Part shown: piece after piece, positions 27,539 to 36,713 of the stretch
Layout of the letters: every line of letters starts with the position of its first letter
How positions within the stretch are numbered: the first letter of the stretch is position 1
Source of the DNA: Alteromonas halophila
GTDB taxonomy: Bacteria > Pseudomonadota > Gammaproteobacteria > Enterobacterales > Alteromonadaceae
Reading direction: 5' to 3'
Length of the DNA: 64,000 nucleotides
Assembly: GCF_014651815.1 (NCBI RefSeq)
Contig: NZ_BMXP01000008.1
Span: 1-64,000, forward strand
Notes under the pieces: model-generated
Seen by the model: only the letters and a program-made list of their open reading frames with translations
The model's database searches: none
Told to the model about the DNA's origin: nothing
Translations under genes and position numbers: made by a program

Positions 27539-28339
27539 ATGAATCGGATCATCACCCTTAGCGCACTGGTATCATTAGGTCTTTCAACGCCCGCACTGGC
27601 CCATGACGACAACTGCAACGTTGAGCTTGACGGCAACATTCTGTACGAACGTGGCGTACTCACGGTTGATATGGACAATGGCAGTACCATGACGATTACG
27701 CCTGATCACAACCTGACAGTGAATGGTGAAGCGATTGGGCTGGATAGTCAGCAGCAGCGATGGGTAAGTGACTACTACACACATATCGATACCGCCATTC
27801 CTATGTCCGTAAGCATAGCGGCCGATGGCCTTGCGCTGGCAACCACCGCTGTAGATGAAGTTTTCGGAGAGTTATTTGGCGCTGACAACGACGTAGTCAC
27901 AGAGTTTAATACGATGTTCGCGGATATGTCAGCGGAACTCGACGACACCTTTTATGACGAAAACGGCGCGATCCGTATTAACTCCCGCGAGATGCGCCAG
28001 AAAGAATGGATGGAAGGTGGCTGGGAGAATGAGTTCGAAGATCGGGTGGAAGAAGCCATCGCTCAGTCGATGGGAAAAATCCTGGTTGCCCTGGGTACAC
28101 AGCTGATGTGGGAAGGGGGTGATATGGAGGCATTTGAAGCAAAAATGGATCGTTTTGGAGAGTCAATTGAAACGCGCGTCGAGCGTCAGGCCCTCAAGCT
28201 TGAGAAAAAAGCCGATCAGCTTTGCCAGGTGCTGGCCGATGCTGATGAGGCTGAAACGCAAATGCAACGCCATATTCCCGGACTGGACGGGCTGAACCTG
28301 ATGGATGTCAGCTATCACGGCCACGCGGATAAAATGTAA
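27539..28339 (+). CDS. DUF2884 (YggN-like) secreted protein
   Basis: 266 aa. A signal peptide (residues 1-21, cleavage after ALA-H) and a periplasmic acidic helical protein. The pattern DDNCNVELDGNILYERGVLTV and WVSDYYTHIDTAIP fits the DUF2884/YggN family; E. coli YggN is uncharacterised. Methionine-rich helices and a basic coiled stretch (RVERQALKLEKKADQL) are visible. Preceded by GAGGAAATT and a sigma-54 promoter whose upstream sites resemble those of pspA, so a role in envelope stress is inferred. Monocistronic. Confidence 0.82.
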   Translation: MNRIITLSALVSLGLSTPALAHDDNCNVELDGNILYERGVLTVDMDNGSTMTITPDHNLTVNGEAIGLDSQQQRWVSDYYTHIDTAIPMSVSIAADGLALATTAVDEVFGELFGADNDVVTEFNTMFADMSAELDDTFYDENGAIRINSREMRQKEWMEGGWENEFEDRVEEAIAQSMGKILVALGTQLMWEGGDMEAFEAKMDRFGESIETRVERQALKLEKKADQLCQVLADADEAETQMQRHIPGLDGLNLMDVSYHGHADKM

Positions 28340-28424
28340 CATGGCGTTATGCCTGGCCCGCAGTATATCACTCGTCCACATGTAACTGATCTGTTACGCT
28401 TGTGGACGGGTATAACAGACTAGC

Positions 28425-29243
28425 ATGACGTTATTATCCAATCATCTAATTCTCTGCGGGCACGGCTGGTTAGGCAGTCACATTTCCCGGCAAGCAAGCC
28501 AGTCTTTAAGACTGAGTGCAACTACTCGTGCCTCCGAAAAAGCCAAATCCTTGCGCGCCAAAGGCATCAATGCCTTTGTTTTTACGCTTGGTGATGACCC
28601 TGCCCCGCTGACAGAAATTGCCGATGAAGCAACACTGGTACTGAACATACCTGCGGGACGGCGTCAGCAGGACCTCAGTGCCTATCAACAGCACATGTGC
28701 GAACTTATCGATACACTTGCTGATACGGCGCTCAGCCATCTCATATTTACCAGTACTACATCCGTGTATGGGGACACGACCAGCAGTATTGTGACAGAGG
28801 ATACGCCACCAGCGCCCGACACTACGTCGGCACATGCAAATGCAGTTATTGAAGCGCACCTTCAGCGAAAGATGCCAAAGCGCTACAGTATTCTCCGACT
28901 GGCGGGCCTGACTGGCCCTGATCGCCATCCTGTGCATATGCTGGCTGGCAAATCACTGGATAAGGGCAATAAGAAAATTAATCTCATTCACAGCACCGAT
29001 GTAGTCGCAGCAATCAATGTACTGATAAGAAAAGGGCCGATGAACCGGGTTCTTCACTTGAGTTGCACGCAGCATCCCAAACGGGGCGAGTATTATACGG
29101 CGTGCGCTGAAAAATTACTCCTACCGGCGCCCACGTTTAGCGGTACTGATGCTCCCGCAACAGGTAAAGAGGTGGATGCGTCCCTGTCGCTTGCATTGCT
29201 TGGCCTGGAGCTCAAGGTCCCCGACCCTTTCAACATGTGTTAG
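28425..29243 (+). CDS. NAD(P)-binding sugar-nucleotide-epimerase-like protein (YeeZ type)
   Basis: 272 aa Rossmann-fold protein of the extended SDR group. The dinucleotide loop is CGHGWLGSHIS (residues about 12-22). TSTTSVYGD resembles the Ser/Tyr region of NAD-dependent epimerases, but the usual YxxxK lysine is missing, as in YeeZ-like proteins. It may act on an unknown metabolite or have no catalytic role. Monocistronic. Confidence 0.75.
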   Translation: MTLLSNHLILCGHGWLGSHISRQASQSLRLSATTRASEKAKSLRAKGINAFVFTLGDDPAPLTEIADEATLVLNIPAGRRQQDLSAYQQHMCELIDTLADTALSHLIFTSTTSVYGDTTSSIVTEDTPPAPDTTSAHANAVIEAHLQRKMPKRYSILRLAGLTGPDRHPVHMLAGKSLDKGNKKINLIHSTDVVAAINVLIRKGPMNRVLHLSCTQHPKRGEYYTACAEKLLLPAPTFSGTDAPATGKEVDASLSLALLGLELKVPDPFNMC

Positions 29244-29336
29244 AGAAAGTGCGGATACGCTGGTTGCAGCGCGTTGAAGCGGGCATTGCTTATTCGACGG
29301 TAAAGCGACGCTAAAGAGATAAACTATAACAGGGCG

Positions 29337-29363
29337 CGCCGGGCGGGTGCCCGACGCCCGGCG
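29337..29363 (-). terminator. GC-rich hairpin after the transporter gene
   Basis: CGCCGGGCG / CGCCCGGCG, a perfect 9-bp stem with a 9-nt loop, immediately after the NSS transporter stop. The T-tract after it is poor, so it may be a stabilising 3' hairpin or a factor-aided terminator. Confidence 0.5.
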
Positions 29364-29365
29364 TA

Positions 29366-30787
29366 TTATCCAAACAGACTCACACCAAAATATTTCACCG
29401 CTACGGTGTTGACAAAAATAACCAGCAAAATAGCGGGTATAAAGGTACTGACCGACACATCCACATACTTTTCAAGCCAGGTGCCTTTGTAGCTTTCGGC
29501 GCCCTGTTCGAGAGCCGCATTAAAGTTTGCCTTTTTCCAGCGGTACATCACAAAAATACAGATGAGGAAGCCGTTGAGCGGCAGAATGGTTTCGTAAAAC
29601 ACATCATAAACAATATCGAAAAATGATTTCGGCTGCCCGGCATAACTGACAAAAGACGTTAGCGCATCCACATAGCCAAATGACAACGCGCACAACACGG
29701 CCATGACAATCATCAGCACACCCAGCGTGAACAGTGCCGACTTACGCGACATATCCTTTTCATCCATCAGGGCCGCCACTGGCACTTCAAAAATAGAAAC
29801 CAGGGAAGTTATCGCCGCAAAAAAGACCAGTAAGAAGAACAGGCTTGCGACCGCTGAGGCACCCAGGTAGCCAATTGAGCTTTGCAGCGCCAGGAATATT
29901 TCTGGCAGATACGTGAAGATCATACTGATTGAGGATTCGCTCAGCTCTGACGGATTGGTATCCGGGTTAAAGGAGAAAATTGCCGGCAGGATCATCAGTC
30001 CAGCAGTAAACGCAACGGCGGTATCGGTTAGTGCAACCAGCTTTGCAGAATTCGGTACATCGGCACGTTTATCAATATAACTGCCATAGGTCAGCAATAT
30101 GCCCATACCCAGTGACAACGAGAAAAACGCCTGTGACAATGCGCCGTTGATAACGGGTGCGGTTATCTTGGAAAAATCAGGAATCAGATAAAATTCAACA
30201 CCAGCCATGGCGTTGTCCTGCGTTAGTACGAAGATCACCAGACCAATCAGCATGACAAACAACGACGGCATGAGCAGTTTCGCGGCTTTCTCAATGCCTT
30301 CTTTTACGCCGCCCTGCAGGATAAGGTAAACAATGCCTACCACGACCGCCATGTAGATAAACAAGGTAGGTGAATTAATAAAAGTCGAAAAGGTATCGGG
30401 TTTCGCCAGCTCTGCAAGATCGCCTGTCACTGCGGCACTTAAATACCCGAAGATCCAAACCGTGATCACCATGTAAAAAACGGCAATCATAAACGGCGTA
30501 ATAATAGACAGCCAGCCAGCGAGATTCCAGTGCGGTGCATTTTTGCCGATGGCTTTGTAGGCGCCGAGCGGATCTTTTCCTGCGTGCCGGCCCACCGACA
30601 TTTCCGCCATCATTACCGGTAGACAGATCGCGAAAACGAAAATTGCATACATCAGTAAAAACGCGCCACCACCGTTTTTCGCTGCTCCGACCGGAAAGCC
30701 AACCAGGTTTCCTATTCCCACTGCCGAACCGGCAGCCGCCAGGATAAACCCGATGCGCGATCCAAACTGTTCTCTGGCCCCGCTCAT
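29366..30787 (-). CDS. Sodium-dependent transporter, NSS/SNF family
   Basis: 473 aa integral membrane symporter with about 11-12 helices. The N-terminal signature FGSRIGFILAAAGSAVGIGNLVGFP (TM1, unwound Na+/substrate site) and the GSAVG loop are diagnostic of neurotransmitter:sodium symporters such as LeuT/TnaT. The TM6 region SQAFFSLSLGMGILLTYGSY is intact. The substrate is probably an amino acid. It is consistent with the sodium economy expected from the Na+-NQR genes at the end of the window. The 236-bp gap upstream holds no gene I can support. Confidence 0.93.
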   Translation of the reverse strand: MSGAREQFGSRIGFILAAAGSAVGIGNLVGFPVGAAKNGGGAFLLMYAIFVFAICLPVMMAEMSVGRHAGKDPLGAYKAIGKNAPHWNLAGWLSIITPFMIAVFYMVITVWIFGYLSAAVTGDLAELAKPDTFSTFINSPTLFIYMAVVVGIVYLILQGGVKEGIEKAAKLLMPSLFVMLIGLVIFVLTQDNAMAGVEFYLIPDFSKITAPVINGALSQAFFSLSLGMGILLTYGSYIDKRADVPNSAKLVALTDTAVAFTAGLMILPAIFSFNPDTNPSELSESSISMIFTYLPEIFLALQSSIGYLGASAVASLFFLLVFFAAITSLVSIFEVPVAALMDEKDMSRKSALFTLGVLMIVMAVLCALSFGYVDALTSFVSYAGQPKSFFDIVYDVFYETILPLNGFLICIFVMYRWKKANFNAALEQGAESYKGTWLEKYVDVSVSTFIPAILLVIFVNTVAVKYFGVSLFG

Positions 30788-31023
30788 ATCCCACTTCCTC
30801 TTGTTGTTTTAGTACTTTGTTATTATTAGATTGGCGATTATGTGCAAAAAAAAATGCCGTTGTCGACGAAAACCAGCCAACGTTTTGTCGCAACGCCGCA
30901 CACAAACCTTGCCACTAAATGGAAGGGGCACACGCAGCCCGCGCCCTCCATTGAGCGAGCATAGTAACAGCCGGTTAACAAAATGTCTTGGCGTTGGCCG
31001 CGCCACGCAATGGTTCGGACGAA

Positions 31024-31755
31024 TCACCAGCTGACAGGCTTACCGTCCCAGTCAATGAAGTGAGGGCTGTCCTTAAGGTCCAGCTCCTTTATGTGAGTAA
31101 GTAGTTGCTTCGCTGTAAACTCAGGTTCGAAAAGCTTTTCAGGCTTCACATTGGCCTGAAACGGTTGTGATAAGCCGGTATCCACCGTTCCGGGATGATA
31201 ACTCACCAGCGTGGTTGTTTTGGTTCTTCTGTTATATTCAATCGCAGCGGTTTTAAGCAGCATATTGAGTGCCGCTTTCGACGCCCGGTATCCGTACCAG
31301 CCACCCAGACGATTATCACTGATACTGCCGACTCGGGCACTCAGACAAACAACAGTTGCCTGCTCCTTGTCCACTACGCCGACCAGGTGCTTTAGCCATA
31401 ACGCCGGTAAAATAGTATTGACCGAGAAATAAGCCGTGAGCTGCGCAGTATCCAGATCCTCCAGTTTTTTCTCTGGTGAGATAGCAGGGCTGGCATTGTC
31501 ATCGTGAAGCATTCCGATGGTACAAATCGCGAGCCTGACGACTTCCCCCTTATCTTTAAGCGATTGTATAAACGCCGCGATGGCAGCCTCATCATTGCTG
31601 TCGAGTGCCTGAGTTTCAACGTTGTCTCCCCAAACAGATAAGGCTGTACCTGCACGGGACAGGGCGTAAACCGATTCTCCCTGATCTGAGAGCTGTGTGA
31701 CGACTGCCTGACCGATGCCGCCACTGGCGCCGATAACCACCGATACCTGACTCAT
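31024..31755 (-). CDS. Short-chain dehydrogenase/reductase
   Basis: 243 aa classical SDR: GASGGIGQAV cofactor loop, NTILP, catalytic Ser in CLSARVGS and YGYRASK (YxxxK). PGTVDTGLSQPF is the conserved post-active-site segment, as in CsgA-like/YciK-type reductases. The substrate is unknown. Its start overlaps the stop of the DUF393 gene by 4 bp, so the pair is one operon. Confidence 0.87.
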   Translation of the reverse strand: MSQVSVVIGASGGIGQAVVTQLSDQGESVYALSRAGTALSVWGDNVETQALDSNDEAAIAAFIQSLKDKGEVVRLAICTIGMLHDDNASPAISPEKKLEDLDTAQLTAYFSVNTILPALWLKHLVGVVDKEQATVVCLSARVGSISDNRLGGWYGYRASKAALNMLLKTAAIEYNRRTKTTTLVSYHPGTVDTGLSQPFQANVKPEKLFEPEFTAKQLLTHIKELDLKDSPHFIDWDGKPVSW

Positions 31756-32192
31756 TTTCTTACCCTTGCTGCTTTTGCTTTGCTGTGCTTAACCGGTACG
31801 GTATGCGCCTGTACGTCATCAATACACTCTTCACAACCACGCCGTTTACCAGTCAGTAGAAACGAGATGGTATAGCGGTAGCGCGCGAATTTTGAATAGC
31901 ACCAGTCAGCGACAGGCCGGACAATTCGCCAGCGTAGTGGCGCATAAAGCCAGCCCTTGCCCACCGCCTGCCAGGCTTTGTGTGTGGCATCCAGGCCACT
32001 GATCATGGTGCCGTCGTCGAGCTGTACGTGGATGCGGTTATTGAGCGCGTCCCAGTCAAGATGGGGATAATTGTGCGCGAAGGTTTGAGACTGGATATCC
32101 ACCATTTCAATCCGTCGCTGGTGATCGTATCGCTGCAGATGATGCATTTCGTTACGACACAACGGACAGTGTCCGTCATAAAAGATGATCAT
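31752..32192 (-). CDS. DUF393 thiol-disulfide oxidoreductase-like protein
   Basis: 146 aa from the ATG at 32192, preceded by GAGGTAAC. The N-terminal FYDGHCPLCRNEM contains the CPLC redox motif characteristic of DUF393 (DCC family), a thioredoxin-like fold. It lacks a signal peptide, so it acts in the cytoplasm. The C-terminal 30 residues include CEEC and a Lys/Arg-rich tail. It is upstream of and coupled to the SDR gene. Confidence 0.85.
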   Translation of the reverse strand: MIIFYDGHCPLCRNEMHHLQRYDHQRRIEMVDIQSQTFAHNYPHLDWDALNNRIHVQLDDGTMISGLDATHKAWQAVGKGWLYAPLRWRIVRPVADWCYSKFARYRYTISFLLTGKRRGCEECIDDVQAHTVPVKHSKAKAARVRK

Positions 32193-32311
32193 AGTTACCT
32201 CGATAAGATCATAAGACATGCACTTTTACGCTAAAAAAACAGGAGTGGATGACTTGAAGTCGACAATGCTTATACCCACACTTCCGTTAGTTAAGAAATA
32301 AGGTAGGAATT

Positions 32312-32851
32312 ATGACAACGTTACAAACTGCAACGCTTGGCGGCGGTTGCTTTTGGTGTATTGAATCTGCGTATAACAGTGTTAGAGGCGTTGAAAGTGC
32401 TGTTTCAGGGTACGCCGGGGGCGATACCAGTGACCCGTCCTACGAGGCCGTATGCGGCGGCAATACCGGTCATGCGGAAGTGGTCCAGGTTACCTTTGAC
32501 CCTGGACAAATCTCGTACCGTGACATTCTTGAGATTTTCTTTGCCCTGCACGATCCGACGCAACTCAACAGGCAGGGGAACGACGTGGGGACGCAATACC
32601 GCAGCGCCATTTTCTATCATAATGACGAACAACGCGCTGCCGCACATGCCATTATTAAAGAAATTGAAGATGAGCAAATCTGGCCGGATCCTGTGGTGAC
32701 CGAAGTTGTGCCCATTAACAACTACCACGAGGCCGAAGCTTACCACCAGCAGTACTTCAAAAATAATCCGCAAAACCAGTACTGTCAGATGGTGCTGGCG
32801 CCCAAACTGGCCAAGTTTAAGAAGACCTTTGCCGAGCGCCTGCAGGACTGA
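32312..32851 (+). CDS. msrA: Peptide-methionine (S)-S-oxide reductase
   Basis: 179 aa. Reduces S-methionine sulfoxide in damaged proteins. The catalytic GGGCFWC motif is at residues about 10-16, GYAGG and HAEVVQV follow, and the recycling cysteine lies in NQYCQMV. Length and motifs are standard for the family. Monocistronic, and convergent with the lipoprotein gene with adjacent stop codons. Confidence 0.97.
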   Translation: MTTLQTATLGGGCFWCIESAYNSVRGVESAVSGYAGGDTSDPSYEAVCGGNTGHAEVVQVTFDPGQISYRDILEIFFALHDPTQLNRQGNDVGTQYRSAIFYHNDEQRAAAHAIIKEIEDEQIWPDPVVTEVVPINNYHEAEAYHQQYFKNNPQNQYCQMVLAPKLAKFKKTFAERLQD

Positions 32852-34015
32852 TTAAGAGGCTGGATTTTCAGCCTCGATGCTGAACCACTCATCTTGTAAC
32901 GGCACGGAAAATATCAGCGGCGCCATGGCCTCGTAATGAGGCCTTAGCGCTTCGCACTGTACATTTTTCAGATAATTTTTCTTCCATGGATCATTGATGA
33001 GCCACAGTGTCGAGTCGATAATTGCCACGCCTTCTATGGACGCATTATCCATGACCTCGTGGCTCTCACTACAGTCAGCAGAGGCACCATCCGTTGGCGC
33101 AGTAAACTGCATGGGTACCCGCAGGGTCGTGCCTTCGCCATCCGCACGCACTACCCACAGTTCATTGTCATTGCGGGCAGCGGCCAGTAAATAAGCAACC
33201 TGACTTTGCGGATGACGATACCAGGTTAACCCGTTGATGGGGTGATTACCTCTGGTAAACACCGGCAACGACAATTGTGAGTCGATAACCCTCGCGAATT
33301 CATCCGTTTCCCAGAATGCCTCATCCATAATCACACTAAATATGCGTGGCTGACCCTGACTATCCTTTTCCAGTCCCAGGTACAGTGTGTTGTTGTCTGA
33401 CAACGCCATGCCTTCGATCCCGTCATTAGGAAAATCCCCCACGTCGTCCCTAAGCGCAAATTGTACAGGCCTTACATGGGTCATCATCATCCGGTCATTA
33501 TTCATGCGCTCCAGGCGCACCAACAATGTCGGATAATCCGTTGAACCGGTATCTTTATAGCGGCGCTGACACTTTACTGACAACGCTCCAGTACGCGTTG
33601 CATCTTCAGTCACTGTATAAAACACATCGCTGTCATTGGGATCGACCACCAGCGCTTCAAGATCAGGGGCATCAGACAGGTACTGATAAAAGCAGCTGCG
33701 CCGCACACGGGACGCCATGGAAAACGAACGCTGCTCAACTCCCAGTGTTGCCGTTGCAGGATCAATCACGTGCAACTTTCGTTGTTGCGCGGCATCTGCA
33801 CTGCCATCCGACACAGTAACAAGCTTACCATCGACTACCGTAAGGCCTGAAGTTTGAGGGTCGCTCATCACCTCTTTGCCGGCAGTCTGCACCCACTGTC
33901 CGGTGGCCGTTAGCACAGAAGACGCTTGTTCAATATTTTCAGGCGCTGCGGGCTGTGGCTCACTACACCCCGTCAGAACAAGCATTAAAAGCGTAATACC
34001 ACTTTTATAATTCAT
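32852..34015 (-). CDS. Lipoprotein with a probable beta-propeller (phytase-like) domain
   Basis: 387 aa from the ATG at 34015 (GAGGG upstream). The lipobox LVLTGC gives lipidation at Cys18. Repeated segments such as GLTVVDGKLVTVSDGS, PDLEALVVDPNDSDVFYTVTED, DGIEGMALSDNNTLYLGLE and NASIEGVAIIDSTLWLIND look like blades of a propeller of the esterase-like phytase type. Active-site residues are not obvious. It faces the divergent PhoD-like phosphatase gene, hinting at phosphorus scavenging, but this is inference. Confidence 0.72.
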   Translation of the reverse strand: MNYKSGITLLMLVLTGCSEPQPAAPENIEQASSVLTATGQWVQTAGKEVMSDPQTSGLTVVDGKLVTVSDGSADAAQQRKLHVIDPATATLGVEQRSFSMASRVRRSCFYQYLSDAPDLEALVVDPNDSDVFYTVTEDATRTGALSVKCQRRYKDTGSTDYPTLLVRLERMNNDRMMMTHVRPVQFALRDDVGDFPNDGIEGMALSDNNTLYLGLEKDSQGQPRIFSVIMDEAFWETDEFARVIDSQLSLPVFTRGNHPINGLTWYRHPQSQVAYLLAAARNDNELWVVRADGEGTTLRVPMQFTAPTDGASADCSESHEVMDNASIEGVAIIDSTLWLINDPWKKNYLKNVQCEALRPHYEAMAPLIFSVPLQDEWFSIEAENPAS

Positions 34016-34227
34016 GTCGCTATCCCTCTTTGCACCGGCTACCGGTATTCCGGCACCGCCACGGTTAAAATGCTGCATGGGAGTATATCTAGCTGGCATA
34101 TCTCCCCGCAATGCTCTTTTGTTACTGATTTTAAGCATAAAACCGGTCGGTCCCGCGCTTAGCTAACCTTCCGGATCCGGCCGTTCTCTGCTAATGTCTG
34201 GGATTTAAACTGAAAAGAACGCCACGT

Positions 34228-36105
34228 ATGTCGCTACCTGCTGTGCTTGCTGGCCCCATAGTTCGTCGTGTCACCGATACGGCATGTCATTTTTGGCTGG
34301 TTACCCGGGCGCGTTCCCCTATTACTGTGACACTCCATCAATGTGATCAGACGCTTACCTGTGACACCAGCATTGAATGTATTCCAATCGGCACACAGGC
34401 GTTTATTCAGCTCATCAGTGTTACCTCCGCCTCACCGTTTATTGCTAATGAGCCCGTCAGTTATTCGTTTACTTTTGCGGATAACGCACTTCAACAGCAG
34501 TGGCAAAAAGAAGTATCGGCGCTTTGCTATGACGGGCATGATGCACCGTTTTTCAGGTGGACACCTGTCTTGCGCAATGTGCTGCACGGCTCCTGCCGTC
34601 GCCCCCATTCAGAGGGCGAAGACGCCTTAGTGCGCCTTGATGAGCTATTGAGCAACAGCGGCAAGAATGAGACGCCACCACCCGATATTTTGCTGTTAAC
34701 CGGCGATCAAATCTATGCCGATGACGTGGCCGGCCCAACGTTGCAGGCGGTTGGCCAGGTGATTGAACGACTGGGACTGCACAGCGAGTCACTGGAGGGT
34801 GCCGTTGTCGATCACAGCGAAGCGCTGGAGTCCCATCCCTTTAATTATTATCAGCGGGATCAACTGTTACCTAAAACAGACGATAACTCAGCGCTGGCAA
34901 AACTGTTCTTTCGCGCCAAAAGAAAGCCAGTCTTTACCTCAGTGAACGCTAAAAACCATCTGATTACGTTAAGCGAGGTACTCGCCATGTACCTGCTGTG
35001 CTGGTCGCCGGTACTGTGGCGGGACGTTGAGTTTGATGAGTCTGAGGTTCCCGACGACTATCGGCAGCAGTTTGCCTGCGAACAAGACGCACTGACATCT
35101 TTTATTGACGCACTGCCGGCTGTACAACGCGCTATGGCTAACATTGCTACCTATATGATGTTTGATGATCATGATGTGACCGATGACTGGAATCTGACCC
35201 GGGGCTGGGAAGAAGAAGTATACTCGCATCCATTGTCCCGGCGTATGGTGGGCAACGCACTTGTCGGTTACCTGCTTTGTCAGGGCTGGGGAAACTGTCC
35301 GGCGCGCCTGTCCTCACTGGTAAAGACGCTCCCAAATACGTTCGCCGAAGATGCTTTGCAAAACCAGAGTGACCTTATCGATACTTTATTTGAGTTTGAG
35401 AGCTGGGATTATCAGCTTGATACCTCGCCCCCAGTACGGGTGCTTGATACCCGTACCCGTCGCTGGCGGTCAGAGTCAGACGCCAATAAACCCTCCGGCC
35501 TGATGGACTGGGAAGCGCTGTGCGAATTTCAGAACTCAATTCTTAAACAGGATAAGGTGATCGTTGTGGCCCCTGCCCCTATTTTTGGGGTGAAGTTCAT
35601 CGAGGCCATCCAGAAAGTCTTTACGTTTTTTGGTAAAGCGCTGACCGTTGATGCTGAGAACTGGATGGCGCACAAAGGCACAGCCAATGTCATACTGAAC
35701 ATTTTCAGACACTACCGTACACCGCCCTTTTTCATTATTTTATCGGGTGATGTCCATTACTCCTTTGTGTATGACGTAAAGCTTCGCTTCCGAAAACGCA
35801 GCCCGCAGATCCTGCAGTTTACCTGTTCAGGCATAAAAAATACCTTTCCGGCACGCCTTATCCGCTGGCTTGATCGCGGTAATCGCTGGCTATATTCGCC
35901 TCACTCACCGTTAAACGTCTTTACACGGCGTCGTGATATGACCGTTTCGCCACGTCAGCCCACCTCCGGTGGTGAACTGCATAATGGCAGTGCGCTGGGC
36001 CAGTTAATACTCGATGAAGAAGGCAAAGAGGTTGCCTGTCGCATTTTATGTAGCAACGGAGACACGGTAGACTTCCCCTCTGAACGAAAACGACACAGAG
36101 GGTAA
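34228..36105 (+). CDS. PhoD-like metallophosphatase
   Basis: 625 aa. N-terminal Fn3-like region (about 1-110), then a PhoD-type catalytic domain: HGSCRRP, LLTGDQIYADD, MMFDDHDVTDDWN, LSGDVHYSFVYD. These carry the Asp/His/Cys ligands of the metal centre. No Tat or Sec signal is visible, so it is probably cytoplasmic, unlike classical PhoD. Its last 7 coding bases and stop are repeated in front of the second flavodoxin copy (47179 onward), showing that it was originally directly upstream of one flavodoxin gene. Confidence 0.85.
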   Translation: MSLPAVLAGPIVRRVTDTACHFWLVTRARSPITVTLHQCDQTLTCDTSIECIPIGTQAFIQLISVTSASPFIANEPVSYSFTFADNALQQQWQKEVSALCYDGHDAPFFRWTPVLRNVLHGSCRRPHSEGEDALVRLDELLSNSGKNETPPPDILLLTGDQIYADDVAGPTLQAVGQVIERLGLHSESLEGAVVDHSEALESHPFNYYQRDQLLPKTDDNSALAKLFFRAKRKPVFTSVNAKNHLITLSEVLAMYLLCWSPVLWRDVEFDESEVPDDYRQQFACEQDALTSFIDALPAVQRAMANIATYMMFDDHDVTDDWNLTRGWEEEVYSHPLSRRMVGNALVGYLLCQGWGNCPARLSSLVKTLPNTFAEDALQNQSDLIDTLFEFESWDYQLDTSPPVRVLDTRTRRWRSESDANKPSGLMDWEALCEFQNSILKQDKVIVVAPAPIFGVKFIEAIQKVFTFFGKALTVDAENWMAHKGTANVILNIFRHYRTPPFFIILSGDVHYSFVYDVKLRFRKRSPQILQFTCSGIKNTFPARLIRWLDRGNRWLYSPHSPLNVFTRRRDMTVSPRQPTSGGELHNGSALGQLILDEEGKEVACRILCSNGDTVDFPSERKRHRG

Positions 36106-36660
36106 TGCATGAGTGAACCGGCAATCGCCATCGGCCTTTTTTATGGCTCGACAACCTGCTATACCGAGATGGCAGCAGAGAAAATTCAGGCCCAGCTGAA
36201 TGAACTTTTCGATGATCAGGTGGTAGACGTCCACAATATTGAGGATGTGGCGCTAAGCAATACCGCCAATTACGACATTCTGATTTTTGGTATTTCTACC
36301 TGGGACTTTGGTGAACTGCAGGAAGACTGGGAGTCACACTGGGATGAGGTTCATCAGTTAGATTTATCCGGTAAAATTGTGGCGCTGTACGGCCTTGGCG
36401 ACCAAATTGGCTATACCGACTGGTTTCAGGATGCGCTGGGTATGCTGCATGAAGCCATCGCGCCTTCGGGCTGCAAAATCATCGGTGCCTGGCCGAATCA
36501 GGGCTATGACTTTGCCGAGTCCAAGGGCCTGAACGCAGATGGCAGTCATTTTGTCGGCTTGTCGCTGGATGACGAAAATCAGTATGAACAGACCGATGAC
36601 CGGATCCGCGACTGGTGCACGCAGTTAATTGAGGAGCTGAGTGAGTAAAGGCGGCTGCAC
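36096..36660 (+). repeat. Direct repeat, left copy (flavodoxin gene and flanks)
   Basis: About 565 bp repeated at 47179-47744 in the same orientation with roughly 98% identity. It begins within the last codons of the PhoD gene (CAGAGGGTAATGC) and ends a few codons into a remnant of the CLCA_X reading frame. In this copy the remnant (GTG AGT AAA GGC GGC TGC ACC TGA) stops after seven codons. The two copies flank a 10.5-kb block. Confidence 0.95.
36109..36648 (+). CDS. Flavodoxin (copy 1)
   Basis: 179 aa long-chain flavodoxin, FMN electron carrier. The phosphate-binding loop is FYGSTTCYTE (residues 11-20), flavin-stacking residues lie in STWDFGELQEDWE and the YGLGDQIGYTDWF loop. Ribosome-binding site GAGGG. 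It differs from copy 2 (47192-47731) at 12 bases, all third codon positions, giving a single change (Asp46 here, Glu there). Both copies look functional. Partner reductases are not adjacent. E. coli fldB is the nearest named relative in type. Confidence 0.93.
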   Translation: MSEPAIAIGLFYGSTTCYTEMAAEKIQAQLNELFDDQVVDVHNIEDVALSNTANYDILIFGISTWDFGELQEDWESHWDEVHQLDLSGKIVALYGLGDQIGYTDWFQDALGMLHEAIAPSGCKIIGAWPNQGYDFAESKGLNADGSHFVGLSLDDENQYEQTDDRIRDWCTQLIEELSE

Positions 36661-36713
36661 CTGATACGCCTGTAACAAATGAACATTTCACCACTGTCCG
36701 GGATTTTTCTGTT

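Noticed and set aside
30909..30962. Inverted repeat AATGGA...TCCATT upstream of the NSS transporter gene
   Set aside because: The arms are short and mismatched, there is no T-tract, and no clear promoter relation; nothing can be claimed.
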